Positions 34,071-42,220 of a DNA stretch of 64,000 bases are shown here, piece after piece (positions within the stretch are counted from its first letter, which is position 1; every line of letters starts with the position of its first letter). The translations under genes and the position numbers were made by a program. The DNA lies in the NCBI RefSeq assembly GCF_036226365.1, contig NZ_CP108462.1, positions 9,470,501 through 9,534,500 of the forward strand. The letters run 5' to 3'. This DNA is from Streptomyces sp. NBC_01262 (GTDB lineage Bacteria > Actinomycetota > Actinomycetes > Streptomycetales > Streptomycetaceae). The notes under the pieces were generated by a model that saw nothing but the letters and a program-made list of their open reading frames with translations, was not told where the DNA came from and made no database searches.

Positions 34071-34954
34071 GCTGTTTCCGACCTGACGAGAGGTTGGGCG
34101 GGCGACCCCGGCAGCGGACATGAAGAAAGCCCCTGGTAGACGGGTTCACGACCAAGATCACCAGCCCGCCAGGAGCTTTCGCGTGCTTGTTTACCCGTCC
34201 GGCATCGATCTGTCCAGCCGTACCCTGCGCCACCTCTCCGGTCTCCTTGCAGGCCACCGCCGTCAAATCGGCTCCCGGTGGCGTCGCCTGACCTGTGGCC
34301 GGCAGGCCCTGCTCGTCCTGGGACACCTGCGCTGCGGCGACACCTACGCCCGTCTCGCAGCAGGCTTCCGCGTCGGGATCGCGACGGTCTACCGGTACAT
34401 ACGCGAGGCCGTCGACCTCCTGGCCGCTCGGGCGCCCACGCTGGAACAGGCCATGACGACCGTGCAGAAGAAGGCGTACGTGATCCTCGACGGCACGGTG
34501 CTGCCGATCGACCGCATCGCTGCCGACCAGCCGTACTACTCGGGGAAGAAGAAGCACCACGGGATGAACGTGCAGGTCCTCGCCGATCCCGCCGGACGCC
34601 TGATCTGGGCCTCGGACGCGCTACCCGGGGCCGTGCACGATCTGACCGCGGCCCGGACCCACGGCATTCCCGCCGCTCTCGCCGCCGACGACATCAAGTG
34701 CTGGGCGGACAAGGCATATCAGGGCGCAGGTCCTGCTGTCCGCGTCCCGTTCCGGGGCAAGGGTCTGCGCGGCTGGCGTCGGCGTCACAACCGCGATCAC
34801 GCCAAGATCCGCAGCCTCGGCGAACGTGCCATGGCCACCCTCAAATGCTGGCGGCTCCTGCGGAAGCTCCGCTGCAGCACCACCCGGATCACCGCCGTCG
34901 TCCGAGCCGTCGTCGCCCTCGAACTCGCCACCTGATCAAGATGGAAATGGCTCA
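34068..34954. mobile_element. IS5-like insertion sequence, copy B
   Basis: Second 887-bp copy, inverted relative to copy A (28226-29112). Ends are TGAGCTGTTTCC on the left and GGAAATGGCTCA on the right. The predicted transposases of the two copies are identical. Two such inverted copies could move the 4.95 kb between them as a composite unit. Confidence 0.88.
34183..34935 (+). CDS. IS5-family (DDE_Tnp_4-like) transposase, copy B
   Basis: A 250-residue DDE transposase identical in predicted sequence to copy A at 28245-28997, with all three acidic catalytic positions. GTG 34183 with an AGGAG seven bases before it is the likely start. Probably functional. Confidence 0.88.
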   Translation: MLVYPSGIDLSSRTLRHLSGLLAGHRRQIGSRWRRLTCGRQALLVLGHLRCGDTYARLAAGFRVGIATVYRYIREAVDLLAARAPTLEQAMTTVQKKAYVILDGTVLPIDRIAADQPYYSGKKKHHGMNVQVLADPAGRLIWASDALPGAVHDLTAARTHGIPAALAADDIKCWADKAYQGAGPAVRVPFRGKGLRGWRRRHNRDHAKIRSLGERAMATLKCWRLLRKLRCSTTRITAVVRAVVALELAT

Positions 34955-35073
34955 CTGAAGAGTGAAATGGCCTGACGGAGTGGTGCTGTTGCGGCTGTCC
35001 TCTGAGCCGGTTCCGTTCTTCGGCCAGCAGTTGTCCGAGGGGCCCGGAAGCACCTGAGACCGACTGGAAGTAC

Positions 35074-35355
35074 GTGCTGCGGACGCGGCTCAAGTCGGCT
35101 TATCGCCCTGTCGTCGGAGCGGAGCCGTTCACCGACGGTCTGCCGTTCGTAGCGTCGGGAGTCGGTCCCTGGGATCCAGAACCGGACGGCGGGTTCCAGC
35201 CGGACGTGTTGGCTGCCCGCCTGTTGGCCTTCGTTTCGGGCTGGCGTGGCTCAGATGGGCCGCTCACTGATGATCAGCGTGAATGGTTCAGCTGGCTCGG
35301 TCCAGAAGCCAACGCCGTGCTGCCCCGCGGGAGAGCGCCGCGGGGGAGTGGATGA
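35074..35355 (+). CDS. Small hypothetical protein or gene fragment
   Basis: A 93-residue frame starting at GTG 35074 (VLRTRLKSAYRPVVGAEPFT, PFVASGVGPWDPEPDGGFQP, DQREWFSWLGPEANAVLPRG). The sequence has protein character, and the frame runs on upstream (PEAPETDWKY), so this may be the 3' end of a longer gene whose 5' part was lost near IS copy B. Family unknown. Confidence 0.4.
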   Translation: MLRTRLKSAYRPVVGAEPFTDGLPFVASGVGPWDPEPDGGFQPDVLAARLLAFVSGWRGSDGPLTDDQREWFSWLGPEANAVLPRGRAPRGSG

Positions 35356-35607
35356 GGGGGTGGCAAGTCTCCGGCTCGTAGAGGTGGCGGCGCGTCAGCC
35401 CCTGGGCCGAGACGACGGCCTCGAACTCCTGCAACCTTCGAGGGTCGCCATTCTCCCCGGCGGCTTCTGCTGCGGCCTTCAACAGGCGGGCGGGGCGGCC
35501 AGTTCCGTAAAAGCCTGCGATGCCAGCTGCCGGGCGGCGGGTATCGCGTGCCGGCCGGTGCAGCCGCGTGACCGGTAGCGCGTCCAGCCCGGCCGCCATG
35601 TGGCACG

Positions 35608-36225
35608 TCAACTCGACACTTCCTTCGGTGGCCGTCGTCGGTCATCGCCGGCTGTGGCGGGGATGGCGTTGTCGATGAGGACGGCGGCGATGGCGGCGGC
35701 GCTGGGGAAGGCGTCGGCGTTGAGGACCCGGGTGCGGGCCGCGGCGCCGTCGATGAGCAGCGCGAGCTGCTCGCCGAGTTGTTCAGGGTCGGTGGCGCCG
35801 GCTTCGCGGGCGGTGTCGGCGAGCCGCGCGGCGACGGCTTGCTTGTAGTCGCGCGCGTACTGGGATGCGGGGTGCTGGGGGTCGTGGAGTTCGACGGCGG
35901 CGGCGATGTAGGGGCACAGGGGGGTGGTGGGGGGGATGTCGAAGGCGGCGAGGAGCCGTTCGCGGGGCGTGAGGTCGGTGCGGTCGAACACGCCGGACAG
36001 AACGGAGGGGTCGAACCGGCGCAGGTACTCGGCGACGAGTTCGTCCTTGCTGGTGAAGTGCTGGTAGGCCGTGCGCTTTGACACCTCGGCCGCCGCGCAG
36101 AGCTGGTCCATGCCGGTGCGGTTGATGCCCTGCTCGCGGAACAGCTGCTGGGACGCGCTGAGGATGCGTTCGCGTGCGCCCCGGCCGCGGCGGCGGCCCG
36201 TGGGGCCCTTCTCCAACTCCGTCAT
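35608..36225 (-). CDS. TetR-family regulator
   Basis: A 205-residue TetR repressor. The helix-turn-helix is at about residues 18-60 (RERILSASQQLFREQGINRT, GMDQLCAAAEVSKRTAYQHF), and the C-terminal ligand domain resembles those of TetR proteins next to oxidoreductase genes. It is divergent from the SDR gene at 36369. Three GTGTAC/GTACAC sites in the 143-bp region between them are likely operators. Confidence 0.88.
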   Translation of the reverse strand: MTELEKGPTGRRRGRGARERILSASQQLFREQGINRTGMDQLCAAAEVSKRTAYQHFTSKDELVAEYLRRFDPSVLSGVFDRTDLTPRERLLAAFDIPPTTPLCPYIAAAVELHDPQHPASQYARDYKQAVAARLADTAREAGATDPEQLGEQLALLIDGAAARTRVLNADAFPSAAAIAAVLIDNAIPATAGDDRRRPPKEVSS

Positions 36226-36256
36226 GGGTCCATGCTACCCCGGCTGGGTAACGACC

Positions 36257-36340
36257 GGTGTACATAGTTGCATCCCGACTGCCCGCCCCGTAGCGTAAGC
36301 ACACAGGGCGGTGTACTTAACGCCGTCGCCCCAGGTACAC
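36257..36340. promoter_or_regulatory. Repeated GTGTAC sites between tetR and SDR gene
   Basis: CGGTGTACATAG at 36257 and CGGTGTACTTAA at 36310 are near-identical direct copies, and GTACAC at 36335-36340 is an inverted third copy, so GTGTAC(36311)...GTACAC(36335) forms an inverted repeat. Position between a divergent tetR and its probable target makes them candidate operators. Confidence 0.5.
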
Positions 36341-36368
36341 ACGGCACCACCGACTCAAGGGAACGACT

Positions 36369-37103
36369 ATGGGAAAGCTCGACGGCAAGGTCGCGGTCAT
36401 CACCGGCGGCACCACCGGCATGGCGCTGGCCGGCGCGAAGCTGTTCGTCGACGAGGGAGCGCACGTCTTCATCACCGGCCGCCGCCAGGACGCCCTGGAC
36501 GAGGCCGTGAAGCAGATCGGCCGTAACGTCACCGGCGTCCAGGGCGACGCCGCCGACCTGGACGACCTGGACCGCCTGTACGACACCGTCAAGCGGGAAA
36601 AGGGAAGCCTCGACGTGCTGTGGGCCAGCGCCGGAGGGGGCGAGCCCGCCCCGCTCGGCGAGATCACCGAGGCCCACTTCGACGCCGCGTTCTACCTCAA
36701 CGCCCGCGGCACCCTGTTCACCGTCCAGAAGGCCCTCCCGCTCTTCAACGACGGCGGCTCCATCCTCATGACCGGCTCCAACGCCTCCCTCGGCGCCTTC
36801 CCCGGCTGGAGCGTCTACGCCGGCAGCAAGGCCGTCCAGCAGGCCTGGGCCCGCGTCTGGCTCAACGAACTCAAGGACCGCCGCATCCGCGTCAATGTCC
36901 TGACCCCCGGCCAGGTCGCCACCGCCAAGCAGGAAGAACTCTTCGACGAGGCCACCAAGCGCCAGTTCGAGTCCCTCATCCCCCGCGGCCAGATGGGCCG
37001 CCCCGACGAAATCGCCACCGCCGCCCTCTTCCTCGCCTCCGACGACTCCAGCTACGTCAACGGCATGGAACTCGTCGCCGACGGCGGCACCACCGCCATC
37101 TGA
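36369..37103 (+). CDS. Classical short-chain dehydrogenase/reductase
   Basis: A 244-residue classical SDR. It has the cofactor loop AVITGGTTGMALAGAKLF near residues 10-27 (TGGxxGxxx), the active-site tyrosine and lysine in WSVYAGSKAVQQAW, and the serine in ILMTGSNASLG. The enzyme reduces a ketone or oxidises an alcohol with NAD(P)(H); substrate unknown. It is the first gene after the divergent tetR and is followed 33 bp later by a reductase of the F420-like family. Confidence 0.9.
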   Translation: MGKLDGKVAVITGGTTGMALAGAKLFVDEGAHVFITGRRQDALDEAVKQIGRNVTGVQGDAADLDDLDRLYDTVKREKGSLDVLWASAGGGEPAPLGEITEAHFDAAFYLNARGTLFTVQKALPLFNDGGSILMTGSNASLGAFPGWSVYAGSKAVQQAWARVWLNELKDRRIRVNVLTPGQVATAKQEELFDEATKRQFESLIPRGQMGRPDEIATAALFLASDDSSYVNGMELVADGGTTAI

Positions 37104-37136
37104 ACCGAACAACCCACAACCAGGGCAGGACATCTC

Positions 37137-37760
37137 ATGGGCAACATCAGCATCATCGGCACCGGGAACATGGCCCGCACCATCGGCGCGCGGGCGATCG
37201 CGGGCGGCAACACCGTCGAGGTCGTGGGCCGCGATCAGTCCAAGGCCGCTGACCTGGCCAAGGCTCTCGGAGGCGGCGCCACGACGGGACAATGGGGCAC
37301 CGCCCCGGCCGGGGACATCGTCATCGTGGCCCTGCTGTACGACGGCGTCGTGCCGGTCGTCACCCAGTACGGAGACGCCCTCGCGGGCAAGGTCATCGTC
37401 GACATCAGCAATCCCTTCAACTCCACGTTCGACGGGCTGGCACACCACGAGGAGACCTCGATCGCCCAGGAAGTCGCCATGGCGGCCCCGGCCAGCGCCA
37501 GCGTGGTGAAGGCGTTCAACACCATCTTCCGCCACGTCCTGGAGAAGGGTCGGCCCGACGTCTTCATCGCCGGCGACAATGCGCAGGCCAAGGCAAGTGT
37601 GGAGGCGTTCATCGAGACCCTCGGGCTGCGCCCGCTGGACGTCGGCGGCCTGACAATGGCGCACTGGCTGGAAGGAGCAGGCGTGGTCACGGTCGGCCTC
37701 GCCAACCACGGCGTGGGGAACTTGGACTTCTCCCTCAGCATCACCGAACTTCCCGTCTGA
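37137..37760 (+). CDS. NADP-binding reductase (F420:NADP oxidoreductase-like)
   Basis: A 207-residue Rossmann protein, paralogue of 26455-27087: NISIIGTGNMARTIGARAIA, VVGRDQSKAADLAKALGG, DIVIVALLYDGVVPVVTQYG, VIVDISNPFNSTFDGL and SVVKAFNTIFRH align block by block. It is in an operon with the SDR upstream and probably under TetR control. The NADP-binding core is intact; the substrate is unknown. Confidence 0.87.
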   Translation: MGNISIIGTGNMARTIGARAIAGGNTVEVVGRDQSKAADLAKALGGGATTGQWGTAPAGDIVIVALLYDGVVPVVTQYGDALAGKVIVDISNPFNSTFDGLAHHEETSIAQEVAMAAPASASVVKAFNTIFRHVLEKGRPDVFIAGDNAQAKASVEAFIETLGLRPLDVGGLTMAHWLEGAGVVTVGLANHGVGNLDFSLSITELPV

Positions 37761-37833
37761 GTTAACGGTTGACGGATCGGCCGTGGCGAGTCGGCGGGGT
37801 AGCCGTCCTGCACGTCCTTCTCGAAGGCGAAGA

Positions 37834-38112
37834 TCACTCCGTCAGGTCGATGACCGCCCCGTCCAGCCGTGCTTCGGCCGCCTCCAGCCCCCGGGCCGCC
37901 GGGCAGCCGTCGGTGAACTCGGCAAGCAGCCTGATCACGCGCGTTTGGGTCTGGCTGTTCGTCAAGGCCGTAGCCCGGTGGTGGGCGATCCAGGCGTACG
38001 CCGGCTGGACGACCAACTGCGAGCACCGATAGTTCTCCGGGCGGATCACGCGCCGCATGGCCGTGCCCTTGGGATTGATGTAGATCAGCTCACGCGTCCC
38101 GATCCGGGACAC
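37834..38112 (-). pseudogene. Recombinase-associated hypothetical fragment
   Basis: A 92-residue frame from GTG 38112 (SRIGTRELIYINPKGTAMRR, CSQLVVQPAYAWIAHHRATA, RLLAEFTDGCPAARGLEAAE). It begins 13 bp after the end of the recombinase remnant at 38126 on the same strand, so it was probably the next gene in that unit. It ends abruptly and looks truncated. Family not recognised. Confidence 0.45.
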
Positions 38113-38125
38113 CTGCCTGCCCCGC

Positions 38126-38450
38126 TCACGCGGCTTCGCCGCCTACCGGGACCTGCGTTCTCCTCGTCTGGGCACTCGCATAGTCGGCGTAGGTCTTGTT
38201 CTGGTCGTTTCACTCCGCGATCGCCCTCGCAACCAGCAGGTTCGTCCGCCGGATGTAGCGCAGAGACCGCATCGTGGAGCTGGCGTGCAGGTGTCCGAGT
38301 AGCCGCTGAACGATCAGCAGATCGTCGAGGTGGCGTGTTCGGCCAGCAAAGCATCCTGTCCGCCCTCGGCGATCTTCTCGGCGAGGGCGGACAGAATCAT
38401 CTTGGTCAGGGCCAGCGCTGTCCTCCAGGTTCCTAAGCGCGTCTGCCACT
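38126..38450 (-). pseudogene. Tyrosine recombinase C-terminal remnant
   Basis: The minus strand reads LIVQRLLGHLHASSTMRSLR, YIRRTNLLVARAIAE, then TGA, then NDQNKTYADYASAQTRRTQV to a stop at 38126. LLGH plus a following TMRYL-like block is the end of tyrosine integrases; the residue nine after the histidine, normally the catalytic tyrosine, is serine here. The TGA stands where TGG is likely. Upstream frames are scrambled. A dead integrase remnant, perhaps from a multi-recombinase element. Confidence 0.6.
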
Positions 38451-38912
38451 GACCTTGGTCTGCGTGGGCGTTCCGCCCGGTGACGATGACCAGTGCGAAG
38501 TCACGCCCAGGATGACGCGAGTACGAACCCGCTCCAGCGCTGAGACGGGGGACTGTCAGCCAGGAGCCCGAATGCATGACCATCAGCAGGCCGCGATGCC
38601 GGGGCAACTGGACATGTTCACGCCGGTCTCGCGGACGACCTCCGCCCCGAGAGCCGCTGATACGGAGCCGCAGTCGCAGGGCCGTACGACGGACCCCGAG
38701 ACGTGACTGCGCTCGCCGGAGAACCTCTGATGGGCATTCTTGGAAACGGGCGATTCCCCGGTGGTGCTCTTCTCCTCAGATCGTTGCTTCTTGAAGCGTC
38801 CGGGGACGATAGGGAGTGACAAGCACGGTGCGGGTCTGTGTACGGGTGTTGTCGGTGGGGTCGCTTAGGCTCTCCGGCGATCGGGGGTGGGCCCCGGCTG
38901 GGTGGGGATGGC
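38451..38912. other. Intergenic stretch without a recognised gene
   Basis: About 460 bp. A plus-strand frame contains MPGQLDMFTPVSR near 38594-38634 but has no further support. It may contain more of the decayed recombinase unit. The last 30 bp hold the ribosome site of the next gene. Confidence 0.35.
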
Positions 38913-39608
38913 ATGAGTTTTGATCTTGCGGTGTGGTTCGAGCAGAGGCGTCCCTCGCGTGCGGAGGCGGTTGAGAAGCATCAGCGGTTGTGCGCGGGCC
39001 AGACCGGGGTCGTGGCAGTGCATCCCTCGGTGGCGACTTTTTATAGGGCGTTGGTTGCGGAGTTCCCTGAGCTGCCGGGCCGTGCTGGCGCGGTGGTGGA
39101 TCCGGCTTCGCCGTGGTCGGCCGGGTTGGACGTCTCCGAGGGCCATGTCCTGATGCCGATGGGGTGGGGACGTGTGGGGACGGTCGCGCCTCGCGTGCTG
39201 GAGCTCGCCGGGCGGCACGGTTTGGTGTGCTTCGATCCTCAGGCCGAGGTCGTCCATGTCCCGCCGGCTCTGAGGGGACCGGATGGGTTGCGGGTGCAGT
39301 CGTGTGTGGGGCTGCCGGTGGAGGATCCGGATCCCGAGACGGTCGAGCGGGCGGTGCGTCGGGTGTCCGCGGAGAACTGGTTTGTGATCTTGGAGGGACA
39401 GGCCGGGCGGTATGTGCAGGTCGGGACGGGGGCGCAGGCAGGTGCGGCGGCGGGCGGGTTCGTGGTCGAGCACCGCGACGGATCACCGGAACGGCATTAC
39501 CGCTGTGTCCTGGGGGATGTCGACCAGGTCGTTGCCGTGTTCGCGGACTTCGCGCGGGGCCAGGTCGTGTGGAGCGTGGATGTGACCTGGGAGAAGCTGG
39601 CGATGTGA
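38913..39608 (+). CDS. Hypothetical protein (MSFDLAVW family, immunity-like)
   Basis: A 231-residue soluble protein starting MSFDLAVWFEQRRPSRAEAV. Further blocks are FYRALVAEFPELPG, SPWSAGLDVSEGHVLMPMGW and ELAGRHGLVCFDPQAEVVHV; the C-terminal part (YVQVGTGAQAGAAAGGFVVE) seems a separate beta-rich domain. Similar MSFDLAVW proteins are often found near polymorphic-toxin or secretion loci in streptomycetes, but no toxin gene is adjacent here. GGGG lies before ATG 38913. Function unknown. Confidence 0.65.
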   Translation: MSFDLAVWFEQRRPSRAEAVEKHQRLCAGQTGVVAVHPSVATFYRALVAEFPELPGRAGAVVDPASPWSAGLDVSEGHVLMPMGWGRVGTVAPRVLELAGRHGLVCFDPQAEVVHVPPALRGPDGLRVQSCVGLPVEDPDPETVERAVRRVSAENWFVILEGQAGRYVQVGTGAQAGAAAGGFVVEHRDGSPERHYRCVLGDVDQVVAVFADFARGQVVWSVDVTWEKLAM

Positions 39609-39720
39609 CCGACAGGCCGCGGCGGCAGCATCGCACCACGCCCCCGCCGCACCAGGCGCTCTCCGCCGAGTGAGCGATGGGTCTCAAGCCCTGTCTCTCT
39701 ACCTCTGATCTTGGCCAGTG

Positions 39721-39738
39721 CTCCGCCCCTCAGGGCGG
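39721..39738. other. IS605-type end hairpin remnant
   Basis: CGCCCCTCAGGGCGGGG forms a short stem like the subterminal hairpins of the two complete IS605 elements and lies about 70 bp from the tnpA remnant, with the same spacing order as at the left end of element 1. Confidence 0.5.
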
Positions 39739-39804
39739 GGGTGGAGGTCATCCTTGGTCCGGAGACGCGGAGCGCCGGTGTGCTCGGTGTCTGCGGGGTG
39801 AGGG

Positions 39805-39925
39805 TCAGAAAGGGCGCTGCTGGTTTTCGACGTACTGCTTGATGGCGGTCAGGTGTTCCGTCGCAGGATCCTGCGAAGTAGGAGCCGGACCAGAAGTGTC
39901 CGTCCCAGAGATGCCCCTATGGATG
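39805..39925 (-). pseudogene. IS200/IS605 tnpA C-terminal remnant
   Basis: The minus strand reads HLWDGHFWSGSYFAGSCDGT and, after a one-base shift, IKQYVENQQRPF followed by a stop at 39805. This is the end of a Y1 transposase, including the catalytic tyrosine segment (IKQYVEN). Everything upstream is missing. It is a third, dead IS605-type copy in this window. Confidence 0.8.
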
Positions 39926-39965
39926 TCAAGCATCGGCCGCAAGGGTGTGGTCAGCCTCAGCGGCG

Positions 39966-40607
39966 CTAGCCGAGATTCAGAACCTCATCGTCCGCGTGCG
40001 TGCCGAACTCGGCGACGCGCACCTCCGCGATGTGCTCGTACCGGCTGATCCGGTCGGTCCACTCCGCGTCGACGCCGAACGCCACCTGCGCGAAGCCCAC
40101 CCGCCCGACGGCCTCGGCCAGGCCCGGATCGCCAGGGGCCAGCAGCCGTACCGGCGCGTCAAGTGCCACGGTGTGCGGCGGCACGAAGTACTCGTCCGGC
40201 AAAACGGTGCGCGCATGGACGAGCGCGCCGACAGCGACAACCGAGCCGGCCCCCAACCGTGCGCACTGCAGGACCGTCGCCGCGGTCGCCACATAGACGC
40301 ACCTGCCGACCTCGCAGCCCAGCAGCGTGGCATGCGGCCCCACGAAGACGTGGTCGGCGACAAGCACCGGCTGATCGCCGGCGACCGCGGACCCGCGCAA
40401 CACCGCGTTCTCGCAGATCACCGCCGCTTCCCCGACCTCGATCCGAGACCCCTCGGCATCGAGCACCGCACCGTACATCACCCGCGCCCTCGGTCCCACG
40501 CGGACATCACCGACGAGCGTGGCCGTCGGGGCGACGTAGGCGGTGGGATGGACCTGCGGTTCATGCCCGCGATGCCGGATGCGGATTCCCTGCGCTTCAG
40601 CGATCAT
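39966..40607 (-). CDS. Gamma-carbonic-anhydrase-like hexapeptide protein
   Basis: A 213-residue left-handed beta-helix protein with hexapeptide repeats from about residue 16 to 145 (VHPTAYVAPTATLVGDVRVG, ARVMYGAVLDAEG, VFVGPHATLLGCEVG). It resembles YrdA/CaiE-type gamma-carbonic anhydrases, but the zinc histidines appear lost: VGPHATLLGC stands where VGHxxxLHGC is typical, and NAVLR where an xVLH is. It may have an acyltransferase or structural role. ATG 40607 (MIAEAQGIRIRHRG) is the likely start. Confidence 0.7.
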   Translation of the reverse strand: MIAEAQGIRIRHRGHEPQVHPTAYVAPTATLVGDVRVGPRARVMYGAVLDAEGSRIEVGEAAVICENAVLRGSAVAGDQPVLVADHVFVGPHATLLGCEVGRCVYVATAATVLQCARLGAGSVVAVGALVHARTVLPDEYFVPPHTVALDAPVRLLAPGDPGLAEAVGRVGFAQVAFGVDAEWTDRISRYEHIAEVRVAEFGTHADDEVLNLG

Positions 40608-40797
40608 GAGCGGATTCTCGCCCGACCGACCGCGAGCATGCTGGCGGATTTCCGACGTCGCGTTCGCCGAGAGATGTGCCATCCGCGATCTGAGGCACTA
40701 CAGGGCGAACGTTGGCTGATACGGAACTAGGGCGTGTTGCGAAAGTGGATCAAGGGGCTCGTTCGGTGTCTGGTACGGGTCGTGTGATGCTGGCCCA

Positions 40798-41295
40798 ATG
40801 ACTGATCAACGCGAGGTTGTCGTCGTCCGCTGGCCAGGTCAGGGCCCTTCCGTGGATCGGTTGGCCGAGTTGTTGGCGGCCTACCATCTGCGGACGGAGG
40901 CCGAGAAGGGCGAGGCCGTTGTCGATGTGGAGGGGTTGCCGGACCGCTACCGGGCAGAAATCTTGGACCCGCGGGCCGCGTTCGCCAACGATGTCGTGCT
41001 GATGGCTCTGAGCGGCGACACGGCCGTGGGCTGCCTGGTGGTGACCGCCCCCGTCGGCGGGCGGTCAGAGGTCAAGAGGCTTTGGACAGACCCGGCATTC
41101 CGGAGCCGGGGCATCGCGTCCGGCCTGGTCAGCGCCGCGCTTGCGCACTCCACGGAAAGCGGTGTCAGCACGGTACGGCTGTCCGTGTGGAAGTGGCGGG
41201 AAGGTGCCATCGCCCTGTACGAGCGGCTCGGTTTCACCGTCGCCGAATCGTGGGAGGAACGGGATCAACTGGTGTGCATGGAGCGTGCCGTGTGA
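40798..41295 (+). CDS. GNAT-family N-acetyltransferase (IS passenger)
   Basis: A 165-residue acetyltransferase. The acetyl-CoA loop is DPAFRSRGIASGLVSAALAH (motif A, RxxGxA) near residues 96-115, preceded by SEVKRLWTD and followed by TVRLSVWKWREGAIALYERL with GFTVAES. It would acetylate a small amine, perhaps a drug or metabolite. It is complete, starts at ATG 40798 only 42 bp from the left terminal repeat, and its last 62 bp overlap the transposase frame on the other strand. Confidence 0.87.
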   Translation: MTDQREVVVVRWPGQGPSVDRLAELLAAYHLRTEAEKGEAVVDVEGLPDRYRAEILDPRAAFANDVVLMALSGDTAVGCLVVTAPVGGRSEVKRLWTDPAFRSRGIASGLVSAALAHSTESGVSTVRLSVWKWREGAIALYERLGFTVAESWEERDQLVCMERAV

Positions 41296-42185
41296 AGGGG
41301 CACAGCCACTCGTTGATGGCTGCGACCAGCACGGTTGCCTCGTATCGGACGGCGAGCTTGTCGTATCTCGTAGCCACAGCCCGGTGGCGCTTGAGGCGAT
41401 TGATTCCGCACTCCACCGCGTGGCGCTCCTTGTAGTCGGCCTTGTCGAACTTCGGCGGCCGGCCGCCGCGGGAGCCACGTTTCTTACGGTTGCGGACCTG
41501 GCCGGCTTTCTCCGGGATCGTGCAGCGGACGCCACGCCGGCGCAGGTAGGCGCGGTTCGCGCGTGACCGGTATGCCTTGTCAGCGCGGACCTTGTCCGGC
41601 CGGGTGCGCGGCCGGCCCAGGCCGAGGCGGGGCACCCGGATGGCCTCCAGGACCGGCTGGAACTGCGGGCTGTCGTGCCGTTGGCCTGCCGTGACCAGCC
41701 GCGACAACGGCTTCTGCCCCTGCTCAACCGCCAGGTGCAGCTTCGTGGTCGTCCCGCCTCGCGAGCGCCCCAGGCCGTGGTCGTCGGGCTCGTCGTCGAC
41801 GCCGCCAGGAGACTCCTTCTGCTCCGCCCCTTTTTTACGAGCTCCAGCGGCATGCTGGTGAGCCCGGGCGATGGTGGAGTCCACACTGACATCCCAGGTG
41901 ATCAGGCCCTTCGCGTCAGCCTCGGCCTGCAACAACTCGAAGATCCGCTTCCAGGTGCCGTCACGCTGCCAGCGCCGGAACAAGTCATAGGCCCGGTCCC
42001 ACGGCCCGTATCGCTCCGGCACGTCCCGCCACGGCGCACCGGTCCTGGTCCGCCACCGTATGCCGTCGATCAGCTGCCGCCGCCTCCACGTCGGCGGCCG
42101 CCCCGGCCTCTTTCCCACCGGCAGCAACGGCTCAAGTCGAGGCCCACTGGCCGTTCGTCAGATCTCCACGCCCCACGAAGCGCGA
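41234..42185 (-). pseudogene. IS5-family transposase, frameshifted near its start
   Basis: The main frame encodes LEPLLPVGKRPGRPPTWRRR, GAPWRDVPERYGPWDRAYDL, the first aspartate in WDVSVDSTIARAHQHA, VRADKAYRSRANRAYLRRRG and the glutamate block ERHAVECGINRLKRHRAVAT. The N-terminus DLTNGQWA is in another frame: one extra T in TGGGCCTCGACTTGAG near 42140 separates the two. The C-terminal EWL should be followed by a stop, but the frame runs on into the acetyltransferase antisense strand. This copy is probably not able to move on its own. Confidence 0.82.
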
Positions 42186-42220
42186 TCACCCACGACCTTG
42201 ATCCACTTTCGCAACACGCC

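Noticed and set aside
28226..34954. Target-site duplications proving a composite transposon
   Set aside because: I looked for 2-9-bp direct repeats at the outer ends of copies A and B and at each copy and found none, so the composite character remains an inference.
38776..39687. A 303-codon minus-strand frame rich in Pro, Arg and Thr
   Set aside because: It lies opposite the MSFDLAVW gene and has the composition typical of antisense frames.
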